DNA of 59,287 nucleotides from Propionibacteriaceae bacterium (GTDB taxonomy: Bacteria > Actinomycetota > Actinomycetes > Propionibacteriales > Propionibacteriaceae). The position numbers and the translations under genes are program-made. The notes beneath the pieces are model-generated. The model had not been told where the DNA came from and made no database searches. It saw nothing but the letters and a program-made list of their open reading frames with translations. The stretch is taken from contig JAIRYW010000037.1 in assembly GCA_031267645.1 (NCBI GenBank), positions 1 through 59,287 on the forward strand. Direction: 5' to 3'. Positions 9,777-17,533 of this stretch are shown here, one piece after another (the stretch's first letter is position 1; each line of letters opens with the position of its first letter).

Positions 9777-10868
9777 TCAGCGGAAGGTCCAGCGCTCGTA
9801 GGAGCCGCCGCCTCCCGGGCCGGAATAGAAGGGCGTGCCGGTGAGGTGGTCGCGACCAGCCGGTTCCTGCCAGGCTTTGAGGGCCTCGGCCGGGCTCGGC
9901 AGGTTCGACTTGTCGCCGAAGCCGCCCTGGTCGGCGTACTGGCCGGACGGACCGGGCAGCAGACCCAAGAAATATTGTTCCCGTTCGTCGGCGAAGCCTT
10001 GCTGGAACAGGTCGCGGGCGTAATTCCACAGGTTCGGGAAATCGGCCAGTTTGACCGTGTCCTCCTCGCCGAACAACTTAACGATGCCGACGCGGTAGCC
10101 CCGATCGTAGCTCGAGAGCGTCTGGAAGAGGCGGACGTCGGAGTCCGTGATCCCAGGGCCGAAGAGGTAGCGCCGTGAGGCCAGCCGGAAGTCGTAGTCG
10201 AACAACCGTCCCTCGAAGACATGTTTGGCCGCCCGGGCGGCCTCCAGGTTGGTAGCGAAGATCTGTTTATAAGTGCCATTATTGATATCGTCGAAGATCT
10301 GCTGGTTGAGCAGGTCGATCTCCTGACGCAACGGGACCGGGTAGAGCTCGGGCGCGCCGGGCTTGTGGTACGACGCCCAGGCGGTCTCCCATTCGTAGCT
10401 CAGCAGGTGGTAGTTATTGCTGACGACCAGTCCGGATTTGGTGTCGATGACCGTTGGGGAGGTGCCCCGACCTTGAAAGTTGGGGTCGGTCCGGCGGTAG
10501 AAGTCATTGAGCCTATCGGTGCCGAAATCACGCCGCAAGCTGTTGCCGTGTTCGGCGATCTGCCAGCCTTCCTCGTCCCGGCCGGTCAACAGCGCGAAGG
10601 GCACGGCTTCGGTCAGGCCCAAGAGGCGCAGGACGATCTGCTGGCGCCGGTTCCAGCCGCAGCCGGTATTGCCAGCCAGGACATAACGGCCCGGCTCGAC
10701 CGGGAACTCGCCCGGCCCGACGCCGAAGTGGGCTGTGAACCAGTTGCGCTGGCGGCGGAAGGCGCCGTCCTCGGTTTGTTCGACGTTGGTCTCGGGGAAA
10801 CTGGCCGGGGGCGTCGGATGGGGTTTCCGCTTCAGGTCGGCTTCGAGTTCGGCGGTCAGGGTTGCCAT
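9777..10868 (-). CDS. Glutathionyl-hydroquinone-reductase-like (ECM4/YqjG) thioredoxin-fold GST protein
   Basis: 363-residue protein matching the xi-class GST/glutathionyl-hydroquinone reductase fold: an N-terminal thioredoxin-like domain, then the segment DPNFQGRGTSPTVID with a VVSNN strand, then the C-terminal helical domain with RYLFGP, DSDVRLFQTL and DFPNLWNYARDL. Characterised members reduce glutathionyl-hydroquinones with a catalytic Cys in CPWA. Here the equivalent site reads GCGWNRR (Cys70), so the cysteine is kept but the Pro-Trp-Ala context is not. Actinobacteria generally use mycothiol rather than glutathione, so the thiol partner is uncertain. It is the first long gene of the peptide-uptake operon, with AAGGAG 6 nt before the ATG, about 120 nt after the cysteine leader peptide. 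Confidence 0.85.
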   Translation of the reverse strand: MATLTAELEADLKRKPHPTPPASFPETNVEQTEDGAFRRQRNWFTAHFGVGPGEFPVEPGRYVLAGNTGCGWNRRQQIVLRLLGLTEAVPFALLTGRDEEGWQIAEHGNSLRRDFGTDRLNDFYRRTDPNFQGRGTSPTVIDTKSGLVVSNNYHLLSYEWETAWASYHKPGAPELYPVPLRQEIDLLNQQIFDDINNGTYKQIFATNLEAARAAKHVFEGRLFDYDFRLASRRYLFGPGITDSDVRLFQTLSSYDRGYRVGIVKLFGEEDTVKLADFPNLWNYARDLFQQGFADEREQYFLGLLPGPSGQYADQGGFGDKSNLPSPAEALKAWQEPAGRDHLTGTPFYSGPGGGGSYERWTFR

Positions 10869-10988
10869 TGTTGCTCCTTGTGGTTGGGTGATCAGAGAGT
10901 CGCGCGGACATAGACAGGTAAACGTAAATGATCAGACGGGAGGGGTCGATGAGCGACAGGGAAACGAGTGGGAAGGCGAGTCCGAACG

Positions 10989-11033
10989 TCACCGACAGGG
11001 ACAACGACGTGGGTCTATGTGGCTCTGAGCCAT
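10989..11033 (-). CDS. Putative cysteine-responsive leader peptide (14 aa)
   Basis: A 14-codon ORF, MAQSHIDPRRCPCR, with GGAGGT placed 4 nt before its ATG, a far better ribosome site than chance would give. It sits in the untranslated leader of the uptake operon. Two of its last four codons are TGT Cys codons, directly before Arg and TGA. The SHID...R...C.CR layout resembles the short leader peptides found ahead of sulfur-metabolism genes in other actinobacteria, where ribosome behaviour at Cys codons sets downstream expression. An in-frame ATG 12 nt upstream exists but lacks a ribosome site. The role is inferred; the ORF, Shine-Dalgarno and Cys codons are seen directly. Confidence 0.7.
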   Translation of the reverse strand: MAQSHIDPRRCPCR

Positions 11034-11101
11034 GTCAACCTCCATCCGTCGCGGCGGGCGCCATCCGGCGTCAGCCAGGGGACTCTCCCTCGGTGACGAG
11101 G

Positions 11102-11131
11102 AACCTAGCACATGTATACGTAAGTCTGCAA
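11102..11131 (-). promoter_or_regulatory. Predicted promoter of the peptide/thiol uptake operon
   Basis: On the minus strand TTGCAG (11131-11126) and TAGGTT (11107-11102) are separated by 18 nt, a plausible sigma-70-type promoter. Transcription would start near 11095, giving a leader of about 225 nt that contains the cysteine leader peptide. The region is much richer in A/T than its surroundings. Confidence 0.45.
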
Positions 11132-11140
11132 GTGTATACA
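11112..11140. promoter_or_regulatory. TGTATAC direct-repeat operator candidate
   Basis: Two near-identical palindromic octamers, ATGTATAC (11112-11119) and TGTATACA (11133-11140), start 21 bp apart, i.e. two helical turns. They flank the predicted -35 box of the uptake operon; the first lies in the spacer and the second just upstream. This is a typical arrangement for a repressor dimer pair. The cognate regulator is not in the window. Confidence 0.45.
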
Positions 11141-11413
11141 TACTCCACTATTCCTCTACCAGACGACTAGCCTGATCTGAAACGTCCGGGAACGAGCACG
11201 CCTGCCTGCCCTGGGAATGTCCGCCTGGCGGACGCGTCGGTTCGCTGGTGGGTCTGGATAGAGCGGTCGATAGCGGCGAGGCGGACATCAGGAAGAAGCC
11301 CGCCAAGCGGCAGGCGGGGGCGTCGGTTCAGAGGGCGGACCCCGCGCGGACATCGCTCGTCAGGCCCGCGCCCAACCTTCGCGGACGTCTTCGCGTCGGG
11401 CGAGACGGCGGGC
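11141..11413. other. Non-coding gap between smpB and the uptake operon promoter
   Basis: No credible gene. It holds an inverted repeat GTCCGCC-T-GGCGGAC (11219-11233) that could act as a transcription stop for smpB, and a short CGGGC/GCCCG hairpin overlapping the smpB stop. A tmRNA gene was looked for because of the smpB neighbour and was not recognised. Confidence 0.4.
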
Positions 11414-11887
11414 TCAAGCCCGGCGACGGCGCCCGGACATGGCCCGCTCGACCTCGCGTTGGGCGTCGCGGGCGGCCAGGGTCTGACGCTTGTCCCACTC
11501 CCGTTTGCCGGTGGCCAAAGCGATCTCGACCTTGGCGTAGCCGTCCGAGAAATAGATCGACAGCGGCACGATGGTTTGACCGGGCACTTGGGCCTCGCGG
11601 TTCAATTTGGCTAGCTCCCGCCGGTTCAACAGCAGCTTACGGACCCGCCGGGGGGCGTGGTTGGTCCAGGTGCCGAAGGCGTACTCCGGGATGTGGGCCT
11701 CGCGCAGCCAGGCCTCGCCGTCATCGATGGTGACGTAGGCGTCGGTCAGGGAGGCCCGGCCGGCCCGCAGCGACTTGACCTCGGTGCCGGTCAGGACCAA
11801 GCCAGCCTCGAAACGATCGTGGAGATGGTAGTCGTGGCGCGCCTTGCGGTTCTGAGCCACTAGTTTGCGGCCCTGCTCTTTCGGCAC
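11414..11887 (-). CDS. smpB: SsrA-binding protein SmpB
   Basis: 157-residue tmRNA-binding protein for trans-translation rescue of stalled ribosomes. Conserved segments: [13 protein letters not shown] at the N-terminus, GTEVKSLR, the AHIPEY motif, and the basic C-terminal tail ending GRRRRA that follows [11 protein letters not shown] at 11887 is chosen because AGGAGG lies 6 nt upstream and the protein then starts with the usual (V)PKEQGRK. The alternative ATG at 11905 would place the Shine-Dalgarno inside the coding region. It is downstream of the ftsE-ftsX-M23 genes, a conserved actinobacterial arrangement, separated by 266 nt. Confidence 0.96.
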   Translation of the reverse strand: MPKEQGRKLVAQNRKARHDYHLHDRFEAGLVLTGTEVKSLRAGRASLTDAYVTIDDGEAWLREAHIPEYAFGTWTNHAPRRVRKLLLNRRELAKLNREAQVPGQTIVPLSIYFSDGYAKVEIALATGKREWDKRQTLAARDAQREVERAMSGRRRRA

Positions 11888-12153
11888 GTCGTCCTCCTTC
11901 CCCACTGTGGGCGTCTGGTCCGACGCCGCCTTCGACTGAGATGGCCCGCCGGGCGCTGCCCGCCGCGGACCGAAGCTCGATTGTAGCGGTCCGCGACCGT
12001 CTCTGCCGTCGGCTCCTCGCGCCCGCCGCCGGGGCCGACTGGCGGCGTCTGGCCGGCCACCGCCCGCCCGGGCCGGCTCGCGCCAGGACGGACTGCGGCT
12101 GAAGGTCGGTCAGTCACAGGGCCGGTCAGGCGCCTGAGACCTAATCGGCCGCC

Positions 12154-13446
12154 TCAGAGATAGTTCATGACATTGGTCAGGGAGCCGTTCACCCACAGCA
12201 TCAGGTGCAGGTGGCAGCCGGTCGACATGCCGGTGGTGCCGACGTAACCGATGATCTGGCCCTGGGACACCCAGGCCCCCTTGGCCACGGCGAAACTGGA
12301 CAGGTGGTTGTACGAGGTCACCATGTGGCGCCCACTGACGATGCCGTGGTCGATGAAGACCCGGTTGCCATAAGCGGAGTTGTAATAGCGGTCCGTCACG
12401 GTGCCGGAGGCGGCGGCCTTGATCGGAGTGCCGCAGCCGGACCCCAGATCGGTGCCGTCGTGCAGCTTGTAGACCCCGGTGATGGGGTGGACGCGCATGC
12501 CGTAGGCCGAGGTGATGCGACCGTCGACCGGGCGGATCAGACCGTAGGAGGAAGGTCCGGCGGCGCTCGAACCGCCCCCGCTGGCGGCCGCCTCCTGCTG
12601 GCGGCGGGCTTCCTCGGCCCGCTGGGCGATGGCGGCGTTGACGGCGTTCTGTTCCCGCTCCAGGTCGGCCAAGGCGCGCTGGTCGGCCGCCAGGGCGTCT
12701 TGGGCCTCGGTCTTGGCGGCCTGCTCGACGGCCAGGGCCGAGTCCAAAGCGGCCTTGGCCTGTTGGGCCCGTTGCTCGGCCGCTTCGGTCTGGTCCAGAT
12801 AGTCGGCCGCCGCCTGTTCGGCCAGATCGGCCCGGGCCTCGGCCACGGCCCGGACGCCCCGGGCCTGGGCCAGAGCCAGTTGGAGGTCCTTCAAACGGTC
12901 CAGACCGGCTTGGCCGGTGGCGAAGACGGTTTCGACCCACTGCAGACGGTTGGAGACGCTGGCCGTGGTGTCGGGATTTATGGCGGCGGCAAGGGCGACC
13001 AAGGGGCTGTTCTGTTGGAAGGTCGAACGCACGACCTGGCCCAAGCGGCTCCGTTCGGACTCCAGGGCGGCCAAGCCGGCCTCTTCGTGCTGACGGGCCT
13101 GCTCCAATTCGGCTTGGGACTGATCCAACTCCAGTTGGCGCAGGTCGTGCTGCTGAGTCGCCTCCAGCACATCCGCCTCGGCTTGGAGCAGGTCGGCCTG
13201 GGCCTGGGCGACTTGGGCCTGGGCCTGGCTGACACGCTGGGAGGCGGCGTTGTAGACGGCCGAGGAAGCCTCTAGCTCGACTCGGGCCTCGGCCATGGCG
13301 ACGCCCAGCTGGGCCTTACGGGTGTCCAACTCGTCGGCCGCCGCCGGAGCGGCCAACCAGCCGCTGGCCAGTAGCGACAAGACCAGAGCGGTCATCAACC
13401 GCCGACTGGAGCGCCGGGCCGTCCGGGTGCGGGCTGCCGTAGCCAT
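12154..13446 (-). CDS. Secreted M23 (LytM) murein hydrolase / activator with coiled coil, EnvC-like
   Basis: 430-residue cell-wall hydrolase. Signal peptide to about residue 37 (cleavage APAAA/DE), a long Ala/Gln/Glu-rich coiled coil from about 40 to 290, then a LytM domain. The zinc-site motifs appear intact: HDGTDLG near residue 329, YNHL, and HLHLM near residue 412. The coiled-coil plus M23 design and position right after ftsX match the EnvC/RipC-like partners that FtsEX regulates across the membrane during division. The start at 13446 has GGGAG upstream and gives the signal peptide; an in-frame extension lies in the ftsX-proximal spacer and is not conserved. Downstream of ftsX by 29 nt. 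Confidence 0.9.
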   Translation of the reverse strand: MATAARTRTARRSSRRLMTALVLSLLASGWLAAPAAADELDTRKAQLGVAMAEARVELEASSAVYNAASQRVSQAQAQVAQAQADLLQAEADVLEATQQHDLRQLELDQSQAELEQARQHEEAGLAALESERSRLGQVVRSTFQQNSPLVALAAAINPDTTASVSNRLQWVETVFATGQAGLDRLKDLQLALAQARGVRAVAEARADLAEQAAADYLDQTEAAEQRAQQAKAALDSALAVEQAAKTEAQDALAADQRALADLEREQNAVNAAIAQRAEEARRQQEAAASGGGSSAAGPSSYGLIRPVDGRITSAYGMRVHPITGVYKLHDGTDLGSGCGTPIKAAASGTVTDRYYNSAYGNRVFIDHGIVSGRHMVTSYNHLSSFAVAKGAWVSQGQIIGYVGTTGMSTGCHLHLMLWVNGSLTNVMNYL

Positions 13447-13475
13447 CAAACCAACTCCCTGGGAAGAAGGCTGGC

Positions 13476-14378
13476 TCAGACTCTGAGATACCTCCGAGAA
13501 GAGACCAGCGTCGGGATCACTGAGAGCACGATAGCCACAATCACGACGGCGGCGATGGTCCAACTGGTTTCAGACCACGATATCCAGCGGAAAACCTTAA
13601 GTGTGACTTGAGCGTTACGGATGATTATCAGCCAGACGCCCAGAGCCAAGGTGGCGCCGGCCAAGGCCGCTCCGACCAAGGCCGCGACCAGGGACTCGAG
13701 CAGGAATGGGACCATGATGTAGAAATTGCTGGCCCCGACCAGCCGCATGATGCCGATCTCCTTGCCCCGGGTGAAGGTGGCCATGCGGATGGTGTTGGAG
13801 ATCTGGAGGGCGGCGGCCAGCAGCAGCAGCACGGACAGGGCGATGGTGGCCCATTGCAGAGCGCTCAACCAGCGGAAGATGGGGTCGAGGTACTGATGCA
13901 GGTCTTGCACGTTCTGGACCCCGGGCAGGGAGCGGACCTGGGAGACCAGCCCGGCGTATTGCTGGGGGTCGCGCAATTTGACCCGGAATGAGTCCTGCAT
14001 CTGGTCGACGGTCAGCGACTCTTGGATGGGCGAGTCACGGTACGTGTCCTGGAATTGGGCGAAGGCGGCCTCTTTGCTCTCGTACCAGCAATCCTCGACC
14101 TCCGGGTTGGAGTTGATGGACTGTTCGATCCGAGTGCGTTGGTCGTCGGTGGTGTCCTGACCGGCCTCGCAATTCTCGCCCGGGGTGTCTTGGGTGCAGA
14201 GGAAGACCGAGATCTCGATCTTGTCGTACCACTCCCCTTTCAGCAGTTCGACCTGCTGGGCGGCCAACAGGCCGGCCCCGAACAAGGACAGCGAGACCCA
14301 CATGGTGACGATGACGGCCAAAGTCATACCGGTGTTGCGACGCAGGCCCGACAGCGTCTCCGACAGCGCGTGGCGCAT
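13476..14378 (-). CDS. ftsX: Cell division protein FtsX
   Basis: 300-residue permease-like protein with four membrane spans: one near residues 20-42, a large extracellular domain of about 130 residues, then three spans in the C-terminal half. The start MRHALSETLSGLRRN is typical. The extracellular loop contains several Cys residues (LCTQDTPGENC, VEDCWY), as in actinobacterial FtsX. With FtsE it forms an ABC-type complex that does not transport but controls peptidoglycan hydrolases in the septum. It starts 11 nt after ftsE, and the gene that follows is its likely hydrolase partner. Confidence 0.96.
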   Translation of the reverse strand: MRHALSETLSGLRRNTGMTLAVIVTMWVSLSLFGAGLLAAQQVELLKGEWYDKIEISVFLCTQDTPGENCEAGQDTTDDQRTRIEQSINSNPEVEDCWYESKEAAFAQFQDTYRDSPIQESLTVDQMQDSFRVKLRDPQQYAGLVSQVRSLPGVQNVQDLHQYLDPIFRWLSALQWATIALSVLLLLAAALQISNTIRMATFTRGKEIGIMRLVGASNFYIMVPFLLESLVAALVGAALAGATLALGVWLIIIRNAQVTLKVFRWISWSETSWTIAAVVIVAIVLSVIPTLVSSRRYLRV

Positions 14379-14389
14379 GGTTCCCTCCC

Positions 14390-15079
14390 CTAGGCCCTGG
14401 CCCCGTAGATGCCGCGCACTTGGTCGCGCACCATGTGGCCGGAGTCCAATTCGATGACACGTTTGCGCATCTGATCCACCATGGCCCAGTCATGGGTGGC
14501 CATCACGACGGTGGTGTCGGCCCGGTTGATCCGGTCCAGCAGCTTCATGATGCCGACCGAGGTCTCGGGGTCGAGGTTGCCGGTGGGCTCGTCGGCCAAG
14601 ATGATCTTGGGCCTGTTGACGAAGGCGCGGGCGATGGCGACGCGCTGCTGCTCGCCACCGGACAGCTCGTCCGGGCGGCGGTCGGATTTGTCGCCCAAAC
14701 CGACCAGGTCGAGCGTCTCGGGCACGACCTTGCGGATATGAGACTTGGGTTTGCCGATGACCTGCAGAGCGAAAGCCACATTCTCGAAGACAGTTTTACC
14801 GGGCAGCAGACGGAAATCTTGGCTGACCATGCCGATCTCCCGGCGCAGGGCCGGGATGCGGCGCTCGGGCAGGGACTGCAGATTCTTGCCGGCCACGAAG
14901 ATACGTCCGGTGGTGGCGCGGAACTCCCGCAGGACCAGCTTGAGGAAGGTGGACTTGCCTGAGCCCGAACCCCCGACCAGGAAGACGAACTCGCCCTTGG
15001 CGATTTCGACGTTGACATTGGCCAAAGCGGCCCGCTTCTGCCCCTCGTAAATCCGGGAGACGTCTTCAAATCTGATCAC
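14390..15079 (-). CDS. ftsE: Cell division ATP-binding protein FtsE
   Basis: 229-residue ABC ATPase with Walker [10 protein letters not shown], signature LSGGEQQR and Walker [12 protein letters not shown]. The start [13 protein letters not shown] is characteristic. It couples ATP hydrolysis to FtsX and thereby to the M23 hydrolase. Start codon GTG at 15079 with AGGTGG just upstream. First gene of the ftsE-ftsX-M23 unit, preceded by a predicted promoter and a palindrome. Confidence 0.97.
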   Translation of the reverse strand: MIRFEDVSRIYEGQKRAALANVNVEIAKGEFVFLVGGSGSGKSTFLKLVLREFRATTGRIFVAGKNLQSLPERRIPALRREIGMVSQDFRLLPGKTVFENVAFALQVIGKPKSHIRKVVPETLDLVGLGDKSDRRPDELSGGEQQRVAIARAFVNRPKIILADEPTGNLDPETSVGIMKLLDRINRADTTVVMATHDWAMVDQMRKRVIELDSGHMVRDQVRGIYGARA

Positions 15080-15112
15080 ATAACCACCTGGAGGTCGTCC
15101 GACACAGGAAAC

Positions 15113-15127
15113 CTGAGAAATTCTCAG
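15113..15127. promoter_or_regulatory. Perfect palindrome overlapping the predicted ftsE transcription start
   Basis: CTGAGAA-A-TTCTCAG is a perfect 7+1+7 inverted repeat just downstream of the predicted -10 box. It is a candidate operator or a short hairpin at the 5' end of the ftsEX mRNA. Confidence 0.4.
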
Positions 15128-15136
15128 CCTTTGCTC

Positions 15137-15165
15137 AGATTACCATGGTCCCCAAGTCCCGTCCA
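15137..15165 (-). promoter_or_regulatory. Predicted promoter of ftsE-ftsX-M23
   Basis: On the minus strand TGGACG (15165-15160) and TAATCT (15142-15137) are 17 nt apart. The start would fall at about 15130, giving a leader of about 50 nt before the ftsE GTG. Confidence 0.45.
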
Positions 15166-15231
15166 GGACGATAACACCCGCCTGGGCCGGGCACGGCCGA
15201 CTCGCCGGGAGGCGGCCCGAGGCCAGCCGGC

Positions 15232-16341
15232 TCAGCCTTGGCGCTGACGCCGCCAGCGGATGCCAGCGTCGATGAAACCGTCCAAATCGCCGTCGAAGAC
15301 CGCCTCCGGATTGCCGACCTCGTGTTCGGTGCGCAGATCTTTGACCATTTGATACGGATGCAAGACATAACTGCGCATCTGAGAGCCCCAAGAATTTCCG
15401 CCATCGCCCTTGAGCTGGCGCATCTCGGCCTCTTTCTCGGCCCGAGCCCGCTCCAACAGACGCGACTGCAGCACCCGGAGGGCGGCCGCTTTGTTCTGCA
15501 ATTGCGACTTCTCGTTCTGGCAGCTGACGACCAAGCCGGTCGGCAGATGAGTGATGCGGACGGCCGAGTCGGTCGTGTTGACCGACTGGCCGCCGGGGCC
15601 GGAGGAACGGAAGACGTCGACTCGGATGTCGGACTCGGGGATGTCGATGTGGTCGGTCTCCTCCGTCACCGGCAGCACCTCGACGCCGGCGAAGGAGGTC
15701 TGCCGGCGACCTTGGTTGTCGAAGGGCGAGATCCGGACCAGTCGATGGGTGCCCTGCTCGACCGACAGGGTGCCGTAGGCGAAGGGGGCCTGGACGGTGA
15801 AGGTGGCCGACTTGATGCCGGCCTCCTCGGCGTAGGAGATGTCCCAGACCTCGACCGGGTAACGGTGGCGGTCGGCCCAGCGCAGGTACATCCGCAGCAG
15901 CATCTCGGCGAAGTCGGCCGCGTCCACCCCGCCGGCCTCGGACCGGATGGTGACCAAGGCGTCGCGGTCGTCGTACTCGCCCGACAGCAAGGTACGGACT
16001 TCCAGGGCCTCGACCTCCGGCCCCAGCCCGGCCAGAGCGGCCTCGACCTCGGCCAAAGCCTCCCGGTCCTCTTCCTCCACCGCCAAATCGATCAGCACCG
16101 CCAGGTCGTCCAAGCGGCCGCGCAGACCGGCCACCCGGTCGACCTCGGCCTGCAGACGCGACAGTCGGGAAGTCACCTGCTGGGCATGCTCTTGGTCGTC
16201 CCACAGATCGGGGGCCGAGGCTTGGCGCTCCAACTCGGCGATGTCGGCCCGCTGGCGCGGCAGATCGACCACCGCCTCGATCGACGACAAGGTGGCGTCG
16301 AGGGCGGCGATTCTGTCTCGGGTTTCGTCAGCGGTGGCCAC
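15232..16341 (-). CDS. prfB: Peptide chain release factor 2
   Basis: 369-residue class I release factor for UGA/UAA codons. The RF2 codon-recognition tripeptide SPF is present (RISPFDNQG, about residue 204), as is the catalytic GGQ loop (SGPGGQSVN, about residue 250). The reading frame is continuous, with no programmed +1 frameshift site of the enterobacterial type. The start is GTG at 16341, with no clear ribosome site. It lies upstream of ftsE on the same strand, a conserved actinobacterial linkage, and is divergent from serC with 98 bp between them. Confidence 0.96.
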   Translation of the reverse strand: MATADETRDRIAALDATLSSIEAVVDLPRQRADIAELERQASAPDLWDDQEHAQQVTSRLSRLQAEVDRVAGLRGRLDDLAVLIDLAVEEEDREALAEVEAALAGLGPEVEALEVRTLLSGEYDDRDALVTIRSEAGGVDAADFAEMLLRMYLRWADRHRYPVEVWDISYAEEAGIKSATFTVQAPFAYGTLSVEQGTHRLVRISPFDNQGRRQTSFAGVEVLPVTEETDHIDIPESDIRVDVFRSSGPGGQSVNTTDSAVRITHLPTGLVVSCQNEKSQLQNKAAALRVLQSRLLERARAEKEAEMRQLKGDGGNSWGSQMRSYVLHPYQMVKDLRTEHEVGNPEAVFDGDLDGFIDAGIRWRRQRQG

Positions 16342-16427
16342 GACCAGCGATCATACCCAGTCCTGGACCGGCCCGAGACCGACCCGAGGACGTCCCGGAC
16401 TTCGGGCCGGCCCGATCCGCCCCGTGG

Positions 16428-16433
16428 CAGAAT
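16428..16433 (+). promoter_or_regulatory. -10 element for leaderless serC transcript
   Basis: CAGAAT followed by exactly 6 nt and then the serC GTG. There is no Shine-Dalgarno sequence between them, so transcription probably starts at the initiation codon. Confidence 0.4.
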
Positions 16434-16439
16434 GTCCGG

Positions 16440-17522
16440 GTGCGCGTCTACAACTTCTCGGCCGGACCGGCCATGCTGCCCTTGGAAGTGCTCGAACGGG
16501 CCCAAACCGAGTTGACCGACTGGCAAAGCTCCGGCATGAGCGTGATCGAGGTCTCGCACCGGGGCCAGCCCTTCGTCGAGTGCGCCCACCAGACCGAGGC
16601 CAAGCTGCGCCGTCTGATGGAGCTGCCGGACGACTACCGCGTCCTCTTCCTGCAGGGCGGGGCGACGGCCCAGTTCTCGGTCGTGCCGCTCAACCTGACC
16701 GCCCCGGGCCAGTCGGCTTGCTACCTCAAGACCGGCTCCTGGTCGGGCAAGGCCATCGCCGCCGCCCGTCGCCAACAGGTCGAGGTCCAGATCCTGGCCG
16801 ACCAGGCCGAGTCGTCGTACACCAGCGTGCCGGCGGCCGACTCGTACAGCGTGCCCAGCGACGCCGCCTACCTGCACTACACCCCCAACGAGACCATCGG
16901 CGGAGTCGAGTTCGACTACCTGCCCCAGACCGGCTCCGTCCCGCTGGTGGGCGATTTCAGCTCCACCATCTTGTCGCGTCCGCTCGACCTCTCCCGCTTC
17001 GGCCTGGTCTACGCCGGGGCCCAGAAGAACCTGGGGCCGTCCGGGCTCTGCCTGGTGATCGTGCGCGACGACCTGATCGGCCACGCCCGGGCCAACACGC
17101 CCGACCTGTTCGACTACGCCGCCCTGGCCAAGGCCGACTCCATGGTCAACACCCCGCCCACCTTCTCGATCTATCTGCTCGACCTGGTGTTGAACTGGGT
17201 CGAGCGCCAGGGCGGTCCGGTCGAACTGGGCCGCCGCAACCAGGCCAAGGCGACGGCTTTGTACGACGCCATCGACGCCTCCGACTTCTACGCCAACCCG
17301 GTGGCGCGATCGGCCCGCTCCTGGATGAACGTCGTCTTCACCCTGGCCGACCCCGAGTTGGACGCCGTCTTCGCCTCCCAGGCCGCCGCCGCCGGGTTGA
17401 CCAATCTGAAGGGCCACCGTTCGGTCGGCGGCATGCGGGCCAGTCTGTACAACGCCATGCCGATGTCCGGAGTCCAGGCTCTGATCGACTTCATGACCGA
17501 TTTCGAACGCCGTCAAGGCTAG
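16440..17522 (+). CDS. serC: Phosphoserine aminotransferase
   Basis: 360-residue PLP enzyme converting 3-phosphohydroxypyruvate plus glutamate to phosphoserine. It opens VYNFSAGPAMLP, has the phosphate-binding QGGATAQF, and the PLP lysine in YAGAQKNLGPSG near residue 196. Length is typical. Start GTG at 16440 lacks a ribosome site, but a -10-like hexamer ends 6 nt before it. serA follows 11 nt downstream, so the first two steps of serine synthesis after 3-phosphoglycerate are co-transcribed. No serB is seen. Confidence 0.97.
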   Translation: MRVYNFSAGPAMLPLEVLERAQTELTDWQSSGMSVIEVSHRGQPFVECAHQTEAKLRRLMELPDDYRVLFLQGGATAQFSVVPLNLTAPGQSACYLKTGSWSGKAIAAARRQQVEVQILADQAESSYTSVPAADSYSVPSDAAYLHYTPNETIGGVEFDYLPQTGSVPLVGDFSSTILSRPLDLSRFGLVYAGAQKNLGPSGLCLVIVRDDLIGHARANTPDLFDYAALAKADSMVNTPPTFSIYLLDLVLNWVERQGGPVELGRRNQAKATALYDAIDASDFYANPVARSARSWMNVVFTLADPELDAVFASQAAAAGLTNLKGHRSVGGMRASLYNAMPMSGVQALIDFMTDFERRQG

Positions 17523-17533
17523 GAGACGACCCC

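Noticed and set aside
11141-11413. Possible tmRNA gene beside smpB
   Set aside because: Neither the conserved tmRNA ends nor a tag-like ORF ending in Ala codons could be recognised on either strand.
15232-16341. Programmed +1 frameshift in prfB
   Set aside because: The RF2 frame is continuous from the GTG through SPF and GGQ motifs; no early in-frame TGA with a slippery CTT is present.
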